From Paraburkholderia sejongensis (lineage in GTDB: Bacteria; Pseudomonadota; Gammaproteobacteria; Burkholderiales; Burkholderiaceae), in NCBI RefSeq assembly GCF_020880815.1, contig NZ_JAJITD010000014.1, positions 120,583 to 184,582 of the forward strand: 64,000 bases of DNA. The letters are read 5' to 3'. The position numbers were made by a program, and so were the translations under genes. Each line of letters starts with the position of its first letter. The first letter of the stretch is position 1. The notes beneath the pieces were generated by a model. That model was not told the origin of the DNA, did no database searches, and saw nothing but the letters and a program-made list of their open reading frames with translations. Shown here in pieces: positions 33,653-42,189 of this stretch.

Positions 33653-35200
33653 ATGTCGACTCAAGCCAGCGTCGCGTCCGCGGTCATCCGCCTGCATCCG
33701 GCCGACGACGTCATCATCGCCACCCGCCAGCTATTGCCCGGCACCCGCATCGACGCGGAACAACTGGTGGTGACCGGACTGATTCCGCCCGGCCACAAGA
33801 TCGCCACGCGTGATATCGCGAAGGGCGAGCCGGTCAAGCGCTACAACCAGGTCATCGGCGTCGCGCGTGAAGCGATTGCGCGCGGCCAGCACGTGCATGT
33901 CCACAACCTTGGAATGTCCGAGTTCGAGCGCGAGCATCGCTTCGGCATCGATGCGCAGCCGACCGCCTATGTCGACGAACCCGCGCAATTCATGGGGATT
34001 CGCCGCGCGGACGGCCGCATCGCGACGCGCAATTACATCGGCATCCTGACCAGTGTGAACTGCTCGGCGACGGTCGCGCGCGCGATCGCCGATTATTTCC
34101 GGCCCGACGTGCGTCCCGAAGCGCTCGCCGACTATCCGAATGTCGACGGCGTGATCGCGTTGACACATGGCCTGGGCTGCGGGATCGACATGCAGGGCGA
34201 GGGAATCGGCATTTTGCGCCGCACGCTCGCCGGCTACGCAGTGCATCCGAACTTCGCGTCGGTGCTGTTCGTCGGGCTCGGCTGCGAGACCAATCAGATC
34301 GACGGCGTGCTCGAAGCGGGCGGCCTCGCGAACAGTGATCTGAAGCTGCGCAGCTTCACGATCCAGGACAGCGGCGGCACGCGCAAGACGATCGAACGCG
34401 GCGTCGCGATGGTGCGCGAGATGCTCGCCGACGCGAACCGCGTGGAGCGCGTGCCGGTGTCGGCCGCGCACTTGTGCGTCGGCTTGCAGTGCGGCGGCTC
34501 GGACGGCTATTCCGGGATCTCCGCGAACCCCGCGCTTGGCGCGGCGGTCGACCGGCTGGTGCGGCATGGCGGCACCGCGATCCTGTCGGAGACGCCGGAG
34601 ATTTACGGCGCCGAGCATCTGCTGACGCGCCGCGCGGTCAGCGCCGAGGTCGGCGCCAAGCTGCTCGCGCGGATCGCCTGGTGGCAGGACTATTGCGCGC
34701 GCAACGGCGGCGCGATGGACAACAATCCGTCGGCAGGCAACAAGGCCGGCGGGCTGACGACGATCCTCGAAAAATCGCTGGGCGCGGTGGCGAAGGGCGG
34801 CACGACCAATCTGGTCGACGTCTACGAATACGCGCAGCCGATCGCCGCGAAGGGCTTCGTGTTCATGGATTCGCCGGGCTACGACCCGGTGTCGGCGACC
34901 GGCCAGGTCGCGGCGGGCGCGAACCTGATCTGCTTTACGACCGGACGCGGCTCGGCGTATGGCTGCGCGCCGTCGCCGTCGCTGAAGCTCGCGACCAACA
35001 GCGCGCTGTGGGAGCGCCAGGAAGACGACATCGACCTCAATTGCGGCGGCGTGATCGACGGCAGCGCGAGCATCGACGAACTCGGCGAAGCGATCTTCCG
35101 GATGATGCTCGATTGCGCGTCCGGAGTCCGCACGAAAAGCGAATTGCACGGCTACGGGCAGAGCGAATTTGTGCCGTGGCAGGTCGGCGTGGTGACGTGA
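33653..35200 (+). CDS. altronate/galactarate dehydratase family protein (UxaA/GarD)
   Basis: 515 residues: N-terminal SAF domain (about 10-95, VIRLHPADDVIIATRQLLPG), then the large dehydratase part with RNYIGILTSVNCSATVARAI, THGLGCGIDMQGEGIGILRRTL, GLGCETNQIDG and the metal-region AHLCVGLQCGGSDGYSGI. These iron-dependent enzymes remove water from altronate or galactarate to give 2-keto-3-deoxy acids. Both domains are in one chain as in UxaA. Sits between the MFS and the flavin hydroxy-acid oxidase genes. Confidence 0.92.
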   Translation: MSTQASVASAVIRLHPADDVIIATRQLLPGTRIDAEQLVVTGLIPPGHKIATRDIAKGEPVKRYNQVIGVAREAIARGQHVHVHNLGMSEFEREHRFGIDAQPTAYVDEPAQFMGIRRADGRIATRNYIGILTSVNCSATVARAIADYFRPDVRPEALADYPNVDGVIALTHGLGCGIDMQGEGIGILRRTLAGYAVHPNFASVLFVGLGCETNQIDGVLEAGGLANSDLKLRSFTIQDSGGTRKTIERGVAMVREMLADANRVERVPVSAAHLCVGLQCGGSDGYSGISANPALGAAVDRLVRHGGTAILSETPEIYGAEHLLTRRAVSAEVGAKLLARIAWWQDYCARNGGAMDNNPSAGNKAGGLTTILEKSLGAVAKGGTTNLVDVYEYAQPIAAKGFVFMDSPGYDPVSATGQVAAGANLICFTTGRGSAYGCAPSPSLKLATNSALWERQEDDIDLNCGGVIDGSASIDELGEAIFRMMLDCASGVRTKSELHGYGQSEFVPWQVGVVT

Positions 35201-35271
35201 GTCACCGCTATTCACAAGACCTGCAAGACCAATAAAACCGCATAAAAGACTGCGCACACAGGAGGAGCGAA

Positions 35272-36513
35272 TTGGAACGCCGCCTTTATTCGGGCCGCGA
35301 CGTGAAGCGGGCGCACAGCATCGACGATCTGCGCGCGATGGCGCGCCGGCGCTTGCCGAATTTCTGTTTCGAGTATGTGGAGGGCGGCGCCGAAGACGAG
35401 GCAACGCTGCGCCGCAATCGCGACGTATTCGGCGAAATCGCGTTTCTGCCGCGCACGCTCGTGAACGTCGAGAAACGCAACCAGAGCGTGACGCTGTTCG
35501 GCGCGCGCAGCGCATCGCCGTTCATGATCGGACCGACCGGCTATAGCGGCCTGATGTTTCGCGAGGGCGACGTCAAGCTCGCGAGCGCCGCGGCGGCGGC
35601 CGGAATTCCGTTCGTGTTGAGCAACGTGTCGACCGTCGCGCTCGAAGAGGTCGTGCGGCGCGCGGGCGGACGCGTGTGGATGCAGGTCTATATGTACCGG
35701 ACGCGCGAATTTCTCGCGAAGCTCGCGCGGCGCGCGCAGGCGGCCGGCATCGAGGCGCTGGTCGTGACGACCGACAGCGCGGTATTCGGCAAACGCGAAT
35801 GGGATCTGCGCAATTACATCGCGCCGCTCAAGCTCGACTGGCGCAACAAGTTCGACGTGCTGCGCCATCCGCGCTGGGCCGCCAACGTGCTGTGGCCGCA
35901 CGGAATGCCGCGCTTCGCGAATCTCGGTGACCTGTTGCCGCCGGGACAGAACAGCGTGAAGGGCGCGACGATCACGCTCGGTCAGCAACTGGACCCGTCG
36001 CTATCGTGGGACGAGATCCGCTGGCTGCGCGATCTGTGGCCGAACCGGCTGATCATAAAAGGCGTGCTCGGCGCGCCGGATGCGTTGCGAGCGGTGCAAG
36101 CCGGTGTGGATGGGATCGTGCTGTCGAATCACGGCGGCCGCCAGCTCGACAGCGCGGTGTCGCCGATGGACGTCTTGCCGGAGGTCGTCGAGCAGGTCGG
36201 CGGCAAACTCAGCGTGATGCTCGACGGCGGTTTCCGGCGCGGCTCGGAGATTCTCAAGGCGATCGCGCTGGGCGCGGACGCGGTGCTGCTCGGTCGCGCG
36301 ACCACCTACGGTCTGAGCGCGGGCGGCCAGGCGGGCGCCGAACGCGCAATCGAAATCTTGCAGACGGAGATCGATCGAACGCTGGGCTTGTTGGGTTGCC
36401 CCAATATCGCGGGGCTCGATTCCGGTTATCTGCGCTATCTGCGCCACGCGTCCCCGCTCCCACAGACAAGAACCCAGGCGCGGCACGCCCACGATGAGGC
36501 GCTGCTCGCGTGA
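35272..36513 (+). CDS. FMN-dependent alpha-hydroxy-acid dehydrogenase (LldD-like)
   Basis: 413 residues with a TTG start at 35272 backed by AGGAGGAG. Family motifs: FEYVEGGAEDE near 30-40, GPTGYSGLMFREGDVKLASAA, and the catalytic SNHGGRQLD with its base histidine and FMN-binding arginine. Oxidises an L-2-hydroxy acid such as L-lactate or a longer analogue, passing electrons to the membrane quinone pool. Its last codons overlap the preferred upstream frame of the next gene, so the two flavoproteins are closely linked. Confidence 0.9.
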   Translation: MERRLYSGRDVKRAHSIDDLRAMARRRLPNFCFEYVEGGAEDEATLRRNRDVFGEIAFLPRTLVNVEKRNQSVTLFGARSASPFMIGPTGYSGLMFREGDVKLASAAAAAGIPFVLSNVSTVALEEVVRRAGGRVWMQVYMYRTREFLAKLARRAQAAGIEALVVTTDSAVFGKREWDLRNYIAPLKLDWRNKFDVLRHPRWAANVLWPHGMPRFANLGDLLPPGQNSVKGATITLGQQLDPSLSWDEIRWLRDLWPNRLIIKGVLGAPDALRAVQAGVDGIVLSNHGGRQLDSAVSPMDVLPEVVEQVGGKLSVMLDGGFRRGSEILKAIALGADAVLLGRATTYGLSAGGQAGAERAIEILQTEIDRTLGLLGCPNIAGLDSGYLRYLRHASPLPQTRTQARHAHDEALLA

Positions 36514-36530
36514 CGAACAGGAGACATCCG

Positions 36531-37949
36531 ATGCAGGACCCAAAGACCACGGCGGCTAACAGCAGCGACGCGCTAGCCGAATTGCGCGCGACGCTCGGCG
36601 CCGACGTTGTGAGCCTGCCGGCCGAGTTCGACGGCAGGCAGTTCGCGGACTGGAGCGGCACGCCGAGCACCACGCCGCTTGCCTTGATCCGCCCGCGCAC
36701 GACCGAGGAAGTCGCGACCGCGTTGCGGATTTGCCATCGGCACAACCAGCCGGTCGTCACGCAAGGCGGCATGACCGGCCACGCGGGCGGCGCCTGCGTG
36801 CTTGGCGGCGAGGTCGCGCTGAGCGTCGAGCGGATGAGCGGCGTGCTCGAAATCGACCCGGTCAGCGCGACGCTGACCGTGCTGGCCGGCACGCCGCTGC
36901 AGGTCGTCCAGGAAGCGGCCGAGCAGGCCGGCTTCATGTTCGCGCTCGATCTCGGCGCGCGCGGCAGTTGCACAATCGGCGGCAACATCGCAACCAATGC
37001 GGGCGGCAATCGCGTGATCCGCTACGGGATGATGCGCGACCAGTTGCTCGACGTCGAAGCAGTGCTCGCGGACGGCAGCGTAATCGGCGGCCGGCGCAAG
37101 ATGATCAAGAACAACACCGGCTACGATCTGCGCAATCTGCTGGCGGGCAGCGAAGGCACGTTGGCGGTCATCACCAGCGCGGTGCTGCGTTTGCGCGCGA
37201 AGCCGACGGCGGTCTCGACCGCATGGTGCGCCATGCCGAATTACGACGCGGTCACCGCGCTGCTCGGCCGCGCGCAGGCGTGCCTGCCGGCCGGCGTGTC
37301 CGCGTTCGAGGTGATGTGGCCGAGCTATTGCGACTTCATCCGCGAGCGGCTGCCCGAGCTGCGCGTGCCGCTCGGCAGCGAGCATGCTTACTACGTACTA
37401 CTGGAGACGTGCGGCGCGGACCCGGAACGGCAGTCGGCGGCGTTCGAGGATTTTCTCGCCGACATGCTCGACGACGGCGTGATCGCCGACGCGGCGCTTG
37501 CGCAGTCGGAAGCGGACGCCGCCGCGTTCTGGGCGATTCGCGACGCGCCGGCCGAGTATCCGCGCCTGATTCCGGGACGCGTGTCGTTCGACATCAGTTT
37601 TGCGGTCGCGCAGGCGGGCGAGGCGGCGCGGCGTTGCGACGAACGGCTGCGCGCGCGCTGGCCGCGCGCGACGATCCTCGTATACGGCCATCTGGGCGAC
37701 GGCAATCTGCATGTGGTGGTGCAGGAACCCGGCTGGCGCGACGACGCGATCGACGCGGTCAAGGAGGTGGTTTATGAAGTGACCGGCGAGCTGGGCGGGT
37801 CGGTGTCGGCCGAGCATGGGATCGGCGAGGAGAAGTTGAAGGTGCTCGGGCTGTCGCGCTCGCCGGCCGAGCTTGCGGCGATGAAGGCGATCAAGCTGGC
37901 GCTCGATCCGCGCAATATTCTGAATCCGGGCAAGGTGATCGCGATGTAG
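36531..37949 (+). CDS. FAD-binding D-2-hydroxy-acid dehydrogenase (GlcD/D2HGDH-like)
   Basis: 472 residues from the ATG at 36531 (AGGAGA 7 nt ahead; an upstream GTG at 36510 is less likely). PCMH-type FAD domain: QPVVTQGGMTGHAGGACVLGGEVALS and GARGSCTIGGNIATNAGGNRVIRYGM. C-terminal FAD-oxidase domain ends in the usual VSAEHGIGEEKL and ALDPRNILNPGKV. Oxidises D-2-hydroxy acids. Next to an L-specific enzyme, it would let the operon handle both stereoisomers of a product such as lactate or glycolate-type acids (inference). Confidence 0.92.
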   Translation: MQDPKTTAANSSDALAELRATLGADVVSLPAEFDGRQFADWSGTPSTTPLALIRPRTTEEVATALRICHRHNQPVVTQGGMTGHAGGACVLGGEVALSVERMSGVLEIDPVSATLTVLAGTPLQVVQEAAEQAGFMFALDLGARGSCTIGGNIATNAGGNRVIRYGMMRDQLLDVEAVLADGSVIGGRRKMIKNNTGYDLRNLLAGSEGTLAVITSAVLRLRAKPTAVSTAWCAMPNYDAVTALLGRAQACLPAGVSAFEVMWPSYCDFIRERLPELRVPLGSEHAYYVLLETCGADPERQSAAFEDFLADMLDDGVIADAALAQSEADAAAFWAIRDAPAEYPRLIPGRVSFDISFAVAQAGEAARRCDERLRARWPRATILVYGHLGDGNLHVVVQEPGWRDDAIDAVKEVVYEVTGELGGSVSAEHGIGEEKLKVLGLSRSPAELAAMKAIKLALDPRNILNPGKVIAM

Positions 37950-37969
37950 CGGCGCGATCACGAATCGCT

Positions 37970-38344
37970 TTACGCGGCGGCGCCGACGGCGAACACCCCG
38001 TGTTCCGGCTCGCTCGTTTCGGTATCCACGCATTGGACGCGCCAGTGGCCGCTCAGCAACTCGCGGCCGCGTTCCGCGCACCAGTGCACGCAGCCGGTCT
38101 CGCCTTCGAATGGTCCGCACGGATTGTTCAGATCGAATCCGTCCAGCACGCAGACCGGCGCCGCGCCATCGTGGCCGCACACGAGCACATTCGCGCCGTC
38201 CTGATTCAACACGCCCCAACTAGGCAGATCGAGCCCGAAATGGCCTTCGCGCGACCAGCGCAGCGTGTCTTTGTCGAGCCAGAGAATGGCGAAAGCCATC
38301 GGATTGACACGGTCGAACGTGTCGAGATGAACGGTGAGGCGCAT
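37970..38344 (-). CDS. small hypothetical protein, 124 residues
   Basis: Starts MRLTVHLDTFDRVNPMAFAILWLDKD at ATG 38344 with CGGAGA ahead. Soluble, Trp- and Cys-containing, with no signal or membrane segment and no domain I recognise. It converges with the sugar-acid operon, leaving 20 bp. Composition and start support a real gene; function unknown. Confidence 0.65.
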   Translation of the reverse strand: MRLTVHLDTFDRVNPMAFAILWLDKDTLRWSREGHFGLDLPSWGVLNQDGANVLVCGHDGAAPVCVLDGFDLNNPCGPFEGETGCVHWCAERGRELLSGHWRVQCVDTETSEPEHGVFAVGAAA

Positions 38345-38545
38345 GCTGGGTCTCCGGGATTTGAGAAGGCGGGTGGGGCGGGGTGTCCGGCGCGGCGCGC
38401 GCTTGTCGCGGCCGGCATAAGATCAGTGTAGGAGCCGGCGTGCGGCCGCGGGTGCGGTTGGATGTCGCTCTATCTCAAAAAAAGCGGCCGCCGCGGCCGT
38501 CGTCGCGACGCACGGTAGCCGTCCACGCCCGGCAAGGAGGACGCG

Positions 38546-39532
38546 ATGCGAGCGATGCTATTCGACGGCAGTTCGGCGACGCTCTACGAGCGCGATTTGC
38601 CCGACCCGCGGCCCGGTCCCGGGCAGATTCTGCTCGACGTTCATGCGTGCGGCGTGTGCCGCACCGATCTTCATCTGGTCGATCGCGAATTGACGGAGCC
38701 GAAGCGGCCGGTGATTCCGGGGCACGAAATCGTCGGCGTGGTGGCCGAACTCGGCGCGGGGGTGACGGGCTTCGCGCTGGGCGAACGGGTCGGCGTGCCG
38801 TGGCTCGGGCGCACTTGCGGGCAGTGCCGCTACTGCCGGTCCGCGCGCGAAAACCTCTGCGACGACGCGGGCTTTACCGGCTACACGATCGACGGCGGCT
38901 ATGCGGAGCGCACCGTCGCCGATAGCCGCTACTGTTTCCATCTGCCGTTTCACTACACCGATATCGAGGCCGCGCCGCTGCTGTGCGCGGGGCTGATCGG
39001 CTATCGCACGCTCGCGATGGCGGGCGACGCGAAGCGCATCGGCCTCTATGGCTTCGGCGCGGCCGCGCATATCGTCGCTCAGGTCGCGCGCCATCAGCAG
39101 CGCGAGGTCTATGCGTTCACGCGTGCCGGCGATCACGCGGCGCAACAGCTCGCGCTGCGGCTGGGCGCGGCATGGGCCGGCGGCAGCGACGAGCCGCCGC
39201 CCGTCGAACTCGACGCGGCGCTGCTGTTCGCGCCGGTCGGTGCGTTGGTGCCGCGGGCATTGCGAGCGGTCGCGAAGGGCGGGGTGGTGGTCTGCGGCGG
39301 AATTCATATGAGCGATATTCCGGCGTTCCCGTACGCATTTTTGTGGGGCGAACGGCGCGTCGTGTCGGTCGCGAATCTGACGCGCGACGATGGCGTTGCG
39401 TTTATGCGGATCGCCGACGCGACACGGTTGTCGATCGAGACGACAAGCTACGCGTTAAGCGATGCGAATCGCGCGCTCGACGATTTGCGAAGCGGCAGGT
39501 TGACGGGCGCTGCGGTGTTGACGATGGGGTGA
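38546..39532 (+). CDS. zinc-dependent alcohol dehydrogenase
   Basis: 328 residues, MDR superfamily, with AAGGAGG ahead of ATG 38546. Catalytic zinc site in CGVCRTDLH and GHEIVGVV; structural zinc cysteines in CGQCRYCRSARENLCDDA; the nucleotide-binding part begins IGLYGFGAAAHI. Resembles the AdhP/AdhA branch described as zinc-binding alcohol dehydrogenase family. Single gene, no obvious operon partner. Confidence 0.9.
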   Translation: MRAMLFDGSSATLYERDLPDPRPGPGQILLDVHACGVCRTDLHLVDRELTEPKRPVIPGHEIVGVVAELGAGVTGFALGERVGVPWLGRTCGQCRYCRSARENLCDDAGFTGYTIDGGYAERTVADSRYCFHLPFHYTDIEAAPLLCAGLIGYRTLAMAGDAKRIGLYGFGAAAHIVAQVARHQQREVYAFTRAGDHAAQQLALRLGAAWAGGSDEPPPVELDAALLFAPVGALVPRALRAVAKGGVVVCGGIHMSDIPAFPYAFLWGERRVVSVANLTRDDGVAFMRIADATRLSIETTSYALSDANRALDDLRSGRLTGAAVLTMG

Positions 39533-39643
39533 GATTCGGCCGGGTTGTGGGCTTGGTGTCGCGCCGCTGTTGATTCACCATCGCGCTGATCATGCGGGCC
39601 GCCGATGTACGGCGCGATTCGCGCACGTGCTGCATGCCCCGTG

Positions 39644-40012
39644 TCAGCGCACCGGCGTCCCGTTCTTCGTTTGCTCGGTGTTTTCTGGCTGCTGCGGTGT
39701 TTCAGCCGGAGCGGGAGCCGTGGCCGCAGCACTTGGCGCGGCCGTATCGACCGAAGGCAGCTCCTCATTGGTCGCGTCGACCGCCGACGCGACTTGCGGA
39801 TCATGGCCGAGCAGCGGCGGCTGCATGTCGCGCCGTCGTGCGTAGCGTCCCGCATAGGCGCAGCATGCGCCGACGGCAAATGCGCCGAACGCCGGCAACG
39901 GCAGCGACACCGCGAGAAACACCGAGCCGGTGCCGATGGCCACCCAGGCGACGAACGATAGGTTCTTTCGTCTGAAGAGTGCGCGTCGGATTATGGTCGT
40001 GTCGCGTGGCAT
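39644..40012 (-). CDS. small membrane protein with acidic Pro/Ala tail
   Basis: 122 residues from the ATG at 40012: a basic start, one or two hydrophobic segments (FVAWVAIGTGSVFLAVSLPLPAFGAFAVGACCAYAG) and a C-terminal tail rich in Ala, Pro, Thr and Glu. No ribosome-binding site precedes this ATG. The frame stays open upstream, and a small ORF with an excellent ribosome-binding site ends just above (40041-40163), so this may be the 3' part of one gene split by a frameshift. Function unknown. Confidence 0.5.
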   Translation of the reverse strand: MPRDTTIIRRALFRRKNLSFVAWVAIGTGSVFLAVSLPLPAFGAFAVGACCAYAGRYARRRDMQPPLLGHDPQVASAVDATNEELPSVDTAAPSAAATAPAPAETPQQPENTEQTKNGTPVR

Positions 40013-40040
40013 GCGCGAAAAGCCGTTCCGTGGGCGCGGT

Positions 40041-40163
40041 TCAGATCTGTTGCGCGGGATCGACGTGGGTTGCGCGCTCGCTTGGGACGACTGCGCGCGT
40101 TGCTGAGGACATTGGGCGTTGAAACAACGAATGCACTGCGGCGCTGAGATTATGCGTTTCCAT
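40041..40163 (-). CDS. short ORF, possible 5' part of the split membrane protein gene
   Basis: 40 codons starting METHNLSAAVHSLFQRP at ATG 40163, with GGAGGC 5 nt ahead, the best start signal in this area. It stops at 40041, 28 bp before the ATG of the membrane protein in another frame. A one-base change between about 40013 and 40060 would fuse them into a protein of about 170 residues. Could also be an independent small protein. Confidence 0.4.
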   Translation of the reverse strand: METHNLSAAVHSLFQRPMSSATRAVVPSERATHVDPAQQI

Positions 40164-40368
40164 GATGAGCCTCCGGGAGGTCGATCGGACAACCGGTTTG
40201 TGCAAGTGCCGTGCCCGAGCGCCTGCGCTGTGAAAACGCGCTCGAAGCAGGGCATTTCTACCAGGTCTGCTGTCAACGTATCGACATGGCGGCAACTCTG
40301 ACCTGAAAATTCCTCCATTCCGGGGTGCTCCGTGCCGTGATCGCCAATCCTCGCCGCGCACTGTGCGT

Positions 40369-40872
40369 TCAATCGAACGAATCGGGAAAGAGCTCCGCGC
40401 TGTTGTCGAGATTGCCGGTCTGCGCATAAATCAGCGGTGGCCCGTCGGGGGCCACCAGCGCGCCATCGACGACCCGGCCGATCACCAGCCGATGATCGCC
40501 TGCCGCCACGTCGTCGACCACCCGGCAGTCGAAATGGGCGAGCGCGTCGACCAACAGCGGCGCGCCGGTGATGCCCGCGCGCCAGCGGATCGACGCGAGC
40601 TTGTCGACGCTGCGGCCGGACTGCGTGCCGAAATGCGCGGCAAGCGGCTGCTGCTCCGCGCGCAACACGCTGATCCCGAACACCGCGCCGCGCCGCAGCA
40701 GCTCGTACGATTTGTGCTCGGGACCGATGGTGAGCGCGACCAGCAACGGCGCAAACGACACCTGCATCACCGAACTGGCGGTAAATGCGTTGCGCCGCTC
40801 GCCGTCCGCGACGCCGATCACGTACACCCCGGAAGTCAGGCGTCTGAACAGCATCGCGATGTCGTCACTCAT
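40369..40872 (-). CDS. flavin reductase-like protein (FMN-binding split-barrel)
   Basis: 167 residues from ATG 40872 with AGGAG ahead. Split-barrel hallmarks: RRLTSGVYVIGVADGERRNAFTASSVMQVSFAPLLVALTIG, AVFGISVLRAEQQPLAAHFG and FDCRVVDDVAAGDHRLVIGRV. Such reductases supply FMNH2/FADH2 to two-component monooxygenases. None is adjacent; the FMN-dependent monooxygenase at 4924-6306 is a conceivable but unproven partner. Confidence 0.9.
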   Translation of the reverse strand: MSDDIAMLFRRLTSGVYVIGVADGERRNAFTASSVMQVSFAPLLVALTIGPEHKSYELLRRGAVFGISVLRAEQQPLAAHFGTQSGRSVDKLASIRWRAGITGAPLLVDALAHFDCRVVDDVAAGDHRLVIGRVVDGALVAPDGPPLIYAQTGNLDNSAELFPDSFD

Positions 40873-41072
40873 GGCGGCTCCTATCGGTTAACGCGGCTTG
40901 GCGCGAGCTGGCGCAGATTGGCGCGCGCTGCCGTGTGGCATATGGCGCGGATTTCGGGCACGGTGCCGGAACCGCCGCGCCGAAAACAGGGCTCGCAAAA
41001 GTTGCGCCCGGCACATCGCGCGGCGCCGCCGCGCATCGTTGCGTGGCGCGCGCTACGAATTTCCGGTGAACG

Positions 41073-41089
41073 CTTAAGGGCCTCTTAAT
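41073..41089. promoter_or_regulatory. PmrA/BasR-box-like direct repeat
   Basis: CTTAAG-N5-CTTAAT, two direct half-sites at one-turn spacing, 54 bp before the start of the COG4705-type gene. This is the layout bound by OmpR-family regulators of the PmrA/QseB group. Confidence 0.5.
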
Positions 41090-41143
41090 GCCCGATCGCC
41101 GATCCTGTCGCCCTCGCACAATCGCATTCGACAAAGGAAGAAT

Positions 41144-41929
41144 ATGGATACCACCATAAGTAGGACGATTGAACCTTCGCTCAGCAAGGTCCCGCAGATC
41201 ACCTTGGGTTTCTGGATCGTCAAGATCGTCGCGACCACGCTCGGCGAAACCGGCGGCGACTGGGTCACGATGTCGTTGAAGCTCGGCTATCTGATCGGCT
41301 CGGCGATCTTCGCGGTGTTCTTCATTGCGCTCGTCGCTGGTCAGATCAACGCGCGGCGCTTTCAGCCGGCGCTGTTCTGGGCCACGATCGTCGCGACGAC
41401 GACGCTCGGCACGACGCTGGCGGATTTTTTCGATCGCTCGGTCGGCGTTGGTTACCCCGGCGGCGTCGCGATCATCCTCGCGCTGCTGCTGCTCAGTCTG
41501 CTGATCTGGTACAGGAGCGAGGGCACGGTGTCGGTGCAGAGCATCACGACCGCGCGCGCCGAATGGTTCTACTGGATTACCGTGCTGTTTTCGCAAACGC
41601 TCGGTACCGCGCTGGGCGATTGGGTCGCCGGCGAGGACCGCGGGGGCCTCGGGCTCGGCTACGGCGATGGCGCGATGCTGTTCGGCGCCGGACTCGTGAT
41701 CGTCGGCGGCCTGTATTTCTGGCCGCGCGTGTCGCGCACGCTCGTGTTCTGGGCCGCGTTCGTGCTGACGCGGCCGCTCGGCGCGACGCTCGGCGACTTT
41801 TTCGACAAGCCGGTCGCAGACGGCGGCCTCGAGATGAGCCGCCTGTATGCGTCGCTGATCCTGCTTGCGTTTATCGTCGTGTGGGTCGCGGTGGTGCCGC
41901 AGCGCGCGGCCGGTGAGCCCGCGCAGTGA
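41144..41929 (+). CDS. COG4705-type membrane protein with a fourfold internal repeat
   Basis: 261 residues, about eight hydrophobic helices. A short motif recurs four times: TTLGETGGDW (about 30), TTLGTTLADFFDRS (about 86), QTLGTALGDW (about 150) and RPLGATLGDFFDKP (about 210), giving four two-helix units. ATG 41144 follows GGAAGA. Members of this family are described only as membrane-anchored proteins; transport is likely from the symmetric build but the substrate is unknown. The upstream CTTAAG-N5-CTTAAT suggests control by a PmrA-like response regulator. Confidence 0.85.
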   Translation: MDTTISRTIEPSLSKVPQITLGFWIVKIVATTLGETGGDWVTMSLKLGYLIGSAIFAVFFIALVAGQINARRFQPALFWATIVATTTLGTTLADFFDRSVGVGYPGGVAIILALLLLSLLIWYRSEGTVSVQSITTARAEWFYWITVLFSQTLGTALGDWVAGEDRGGLGLGYGDGAMLFGAGLVIVGGLYFWPRVSRTLVFWAAFVLTRPLGATLGDFFDKPVADGGLEMSRLYASLILLAFIVVWVAVVPQRAAGEPAQ

Positions 41930-41935
41930 CGCGCG

Positions 41936-41965
41936 GCGGAATCGATCGCTCCGGGTCGATTCCGC
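41936..41965 (+). terminator. terminator of the COG4705-type gene
   Basis: Perfect 10-bp stem GCGGAATCGA/TCGATTCCGC with a 10-nt loop, 7 bp after the stop codon, followed by ATTATTGATAT. The T-tract is short but the stem is strong. Confidence 0.6.
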
Positions 41966-42189
41966 ATTATTGATATAACGCTGTTTTGCAATTCTTAATA
42001 ATGAGATAAGCGAATAGATTGCAGATTATTTGCGCTTTCTCAATCCAACTTACGATAAACCGGAAGAGTTGCGGCTTTGCAACGGTATATCCTCGGGAGC
42101 GGCGCTATATTTCCAGTCCCGGAAAGAGGCAGCCGTGCCTTATTCATTCGTTTTAGCGATTGAATACGTATCCCGGAAAAGGAGTTATC

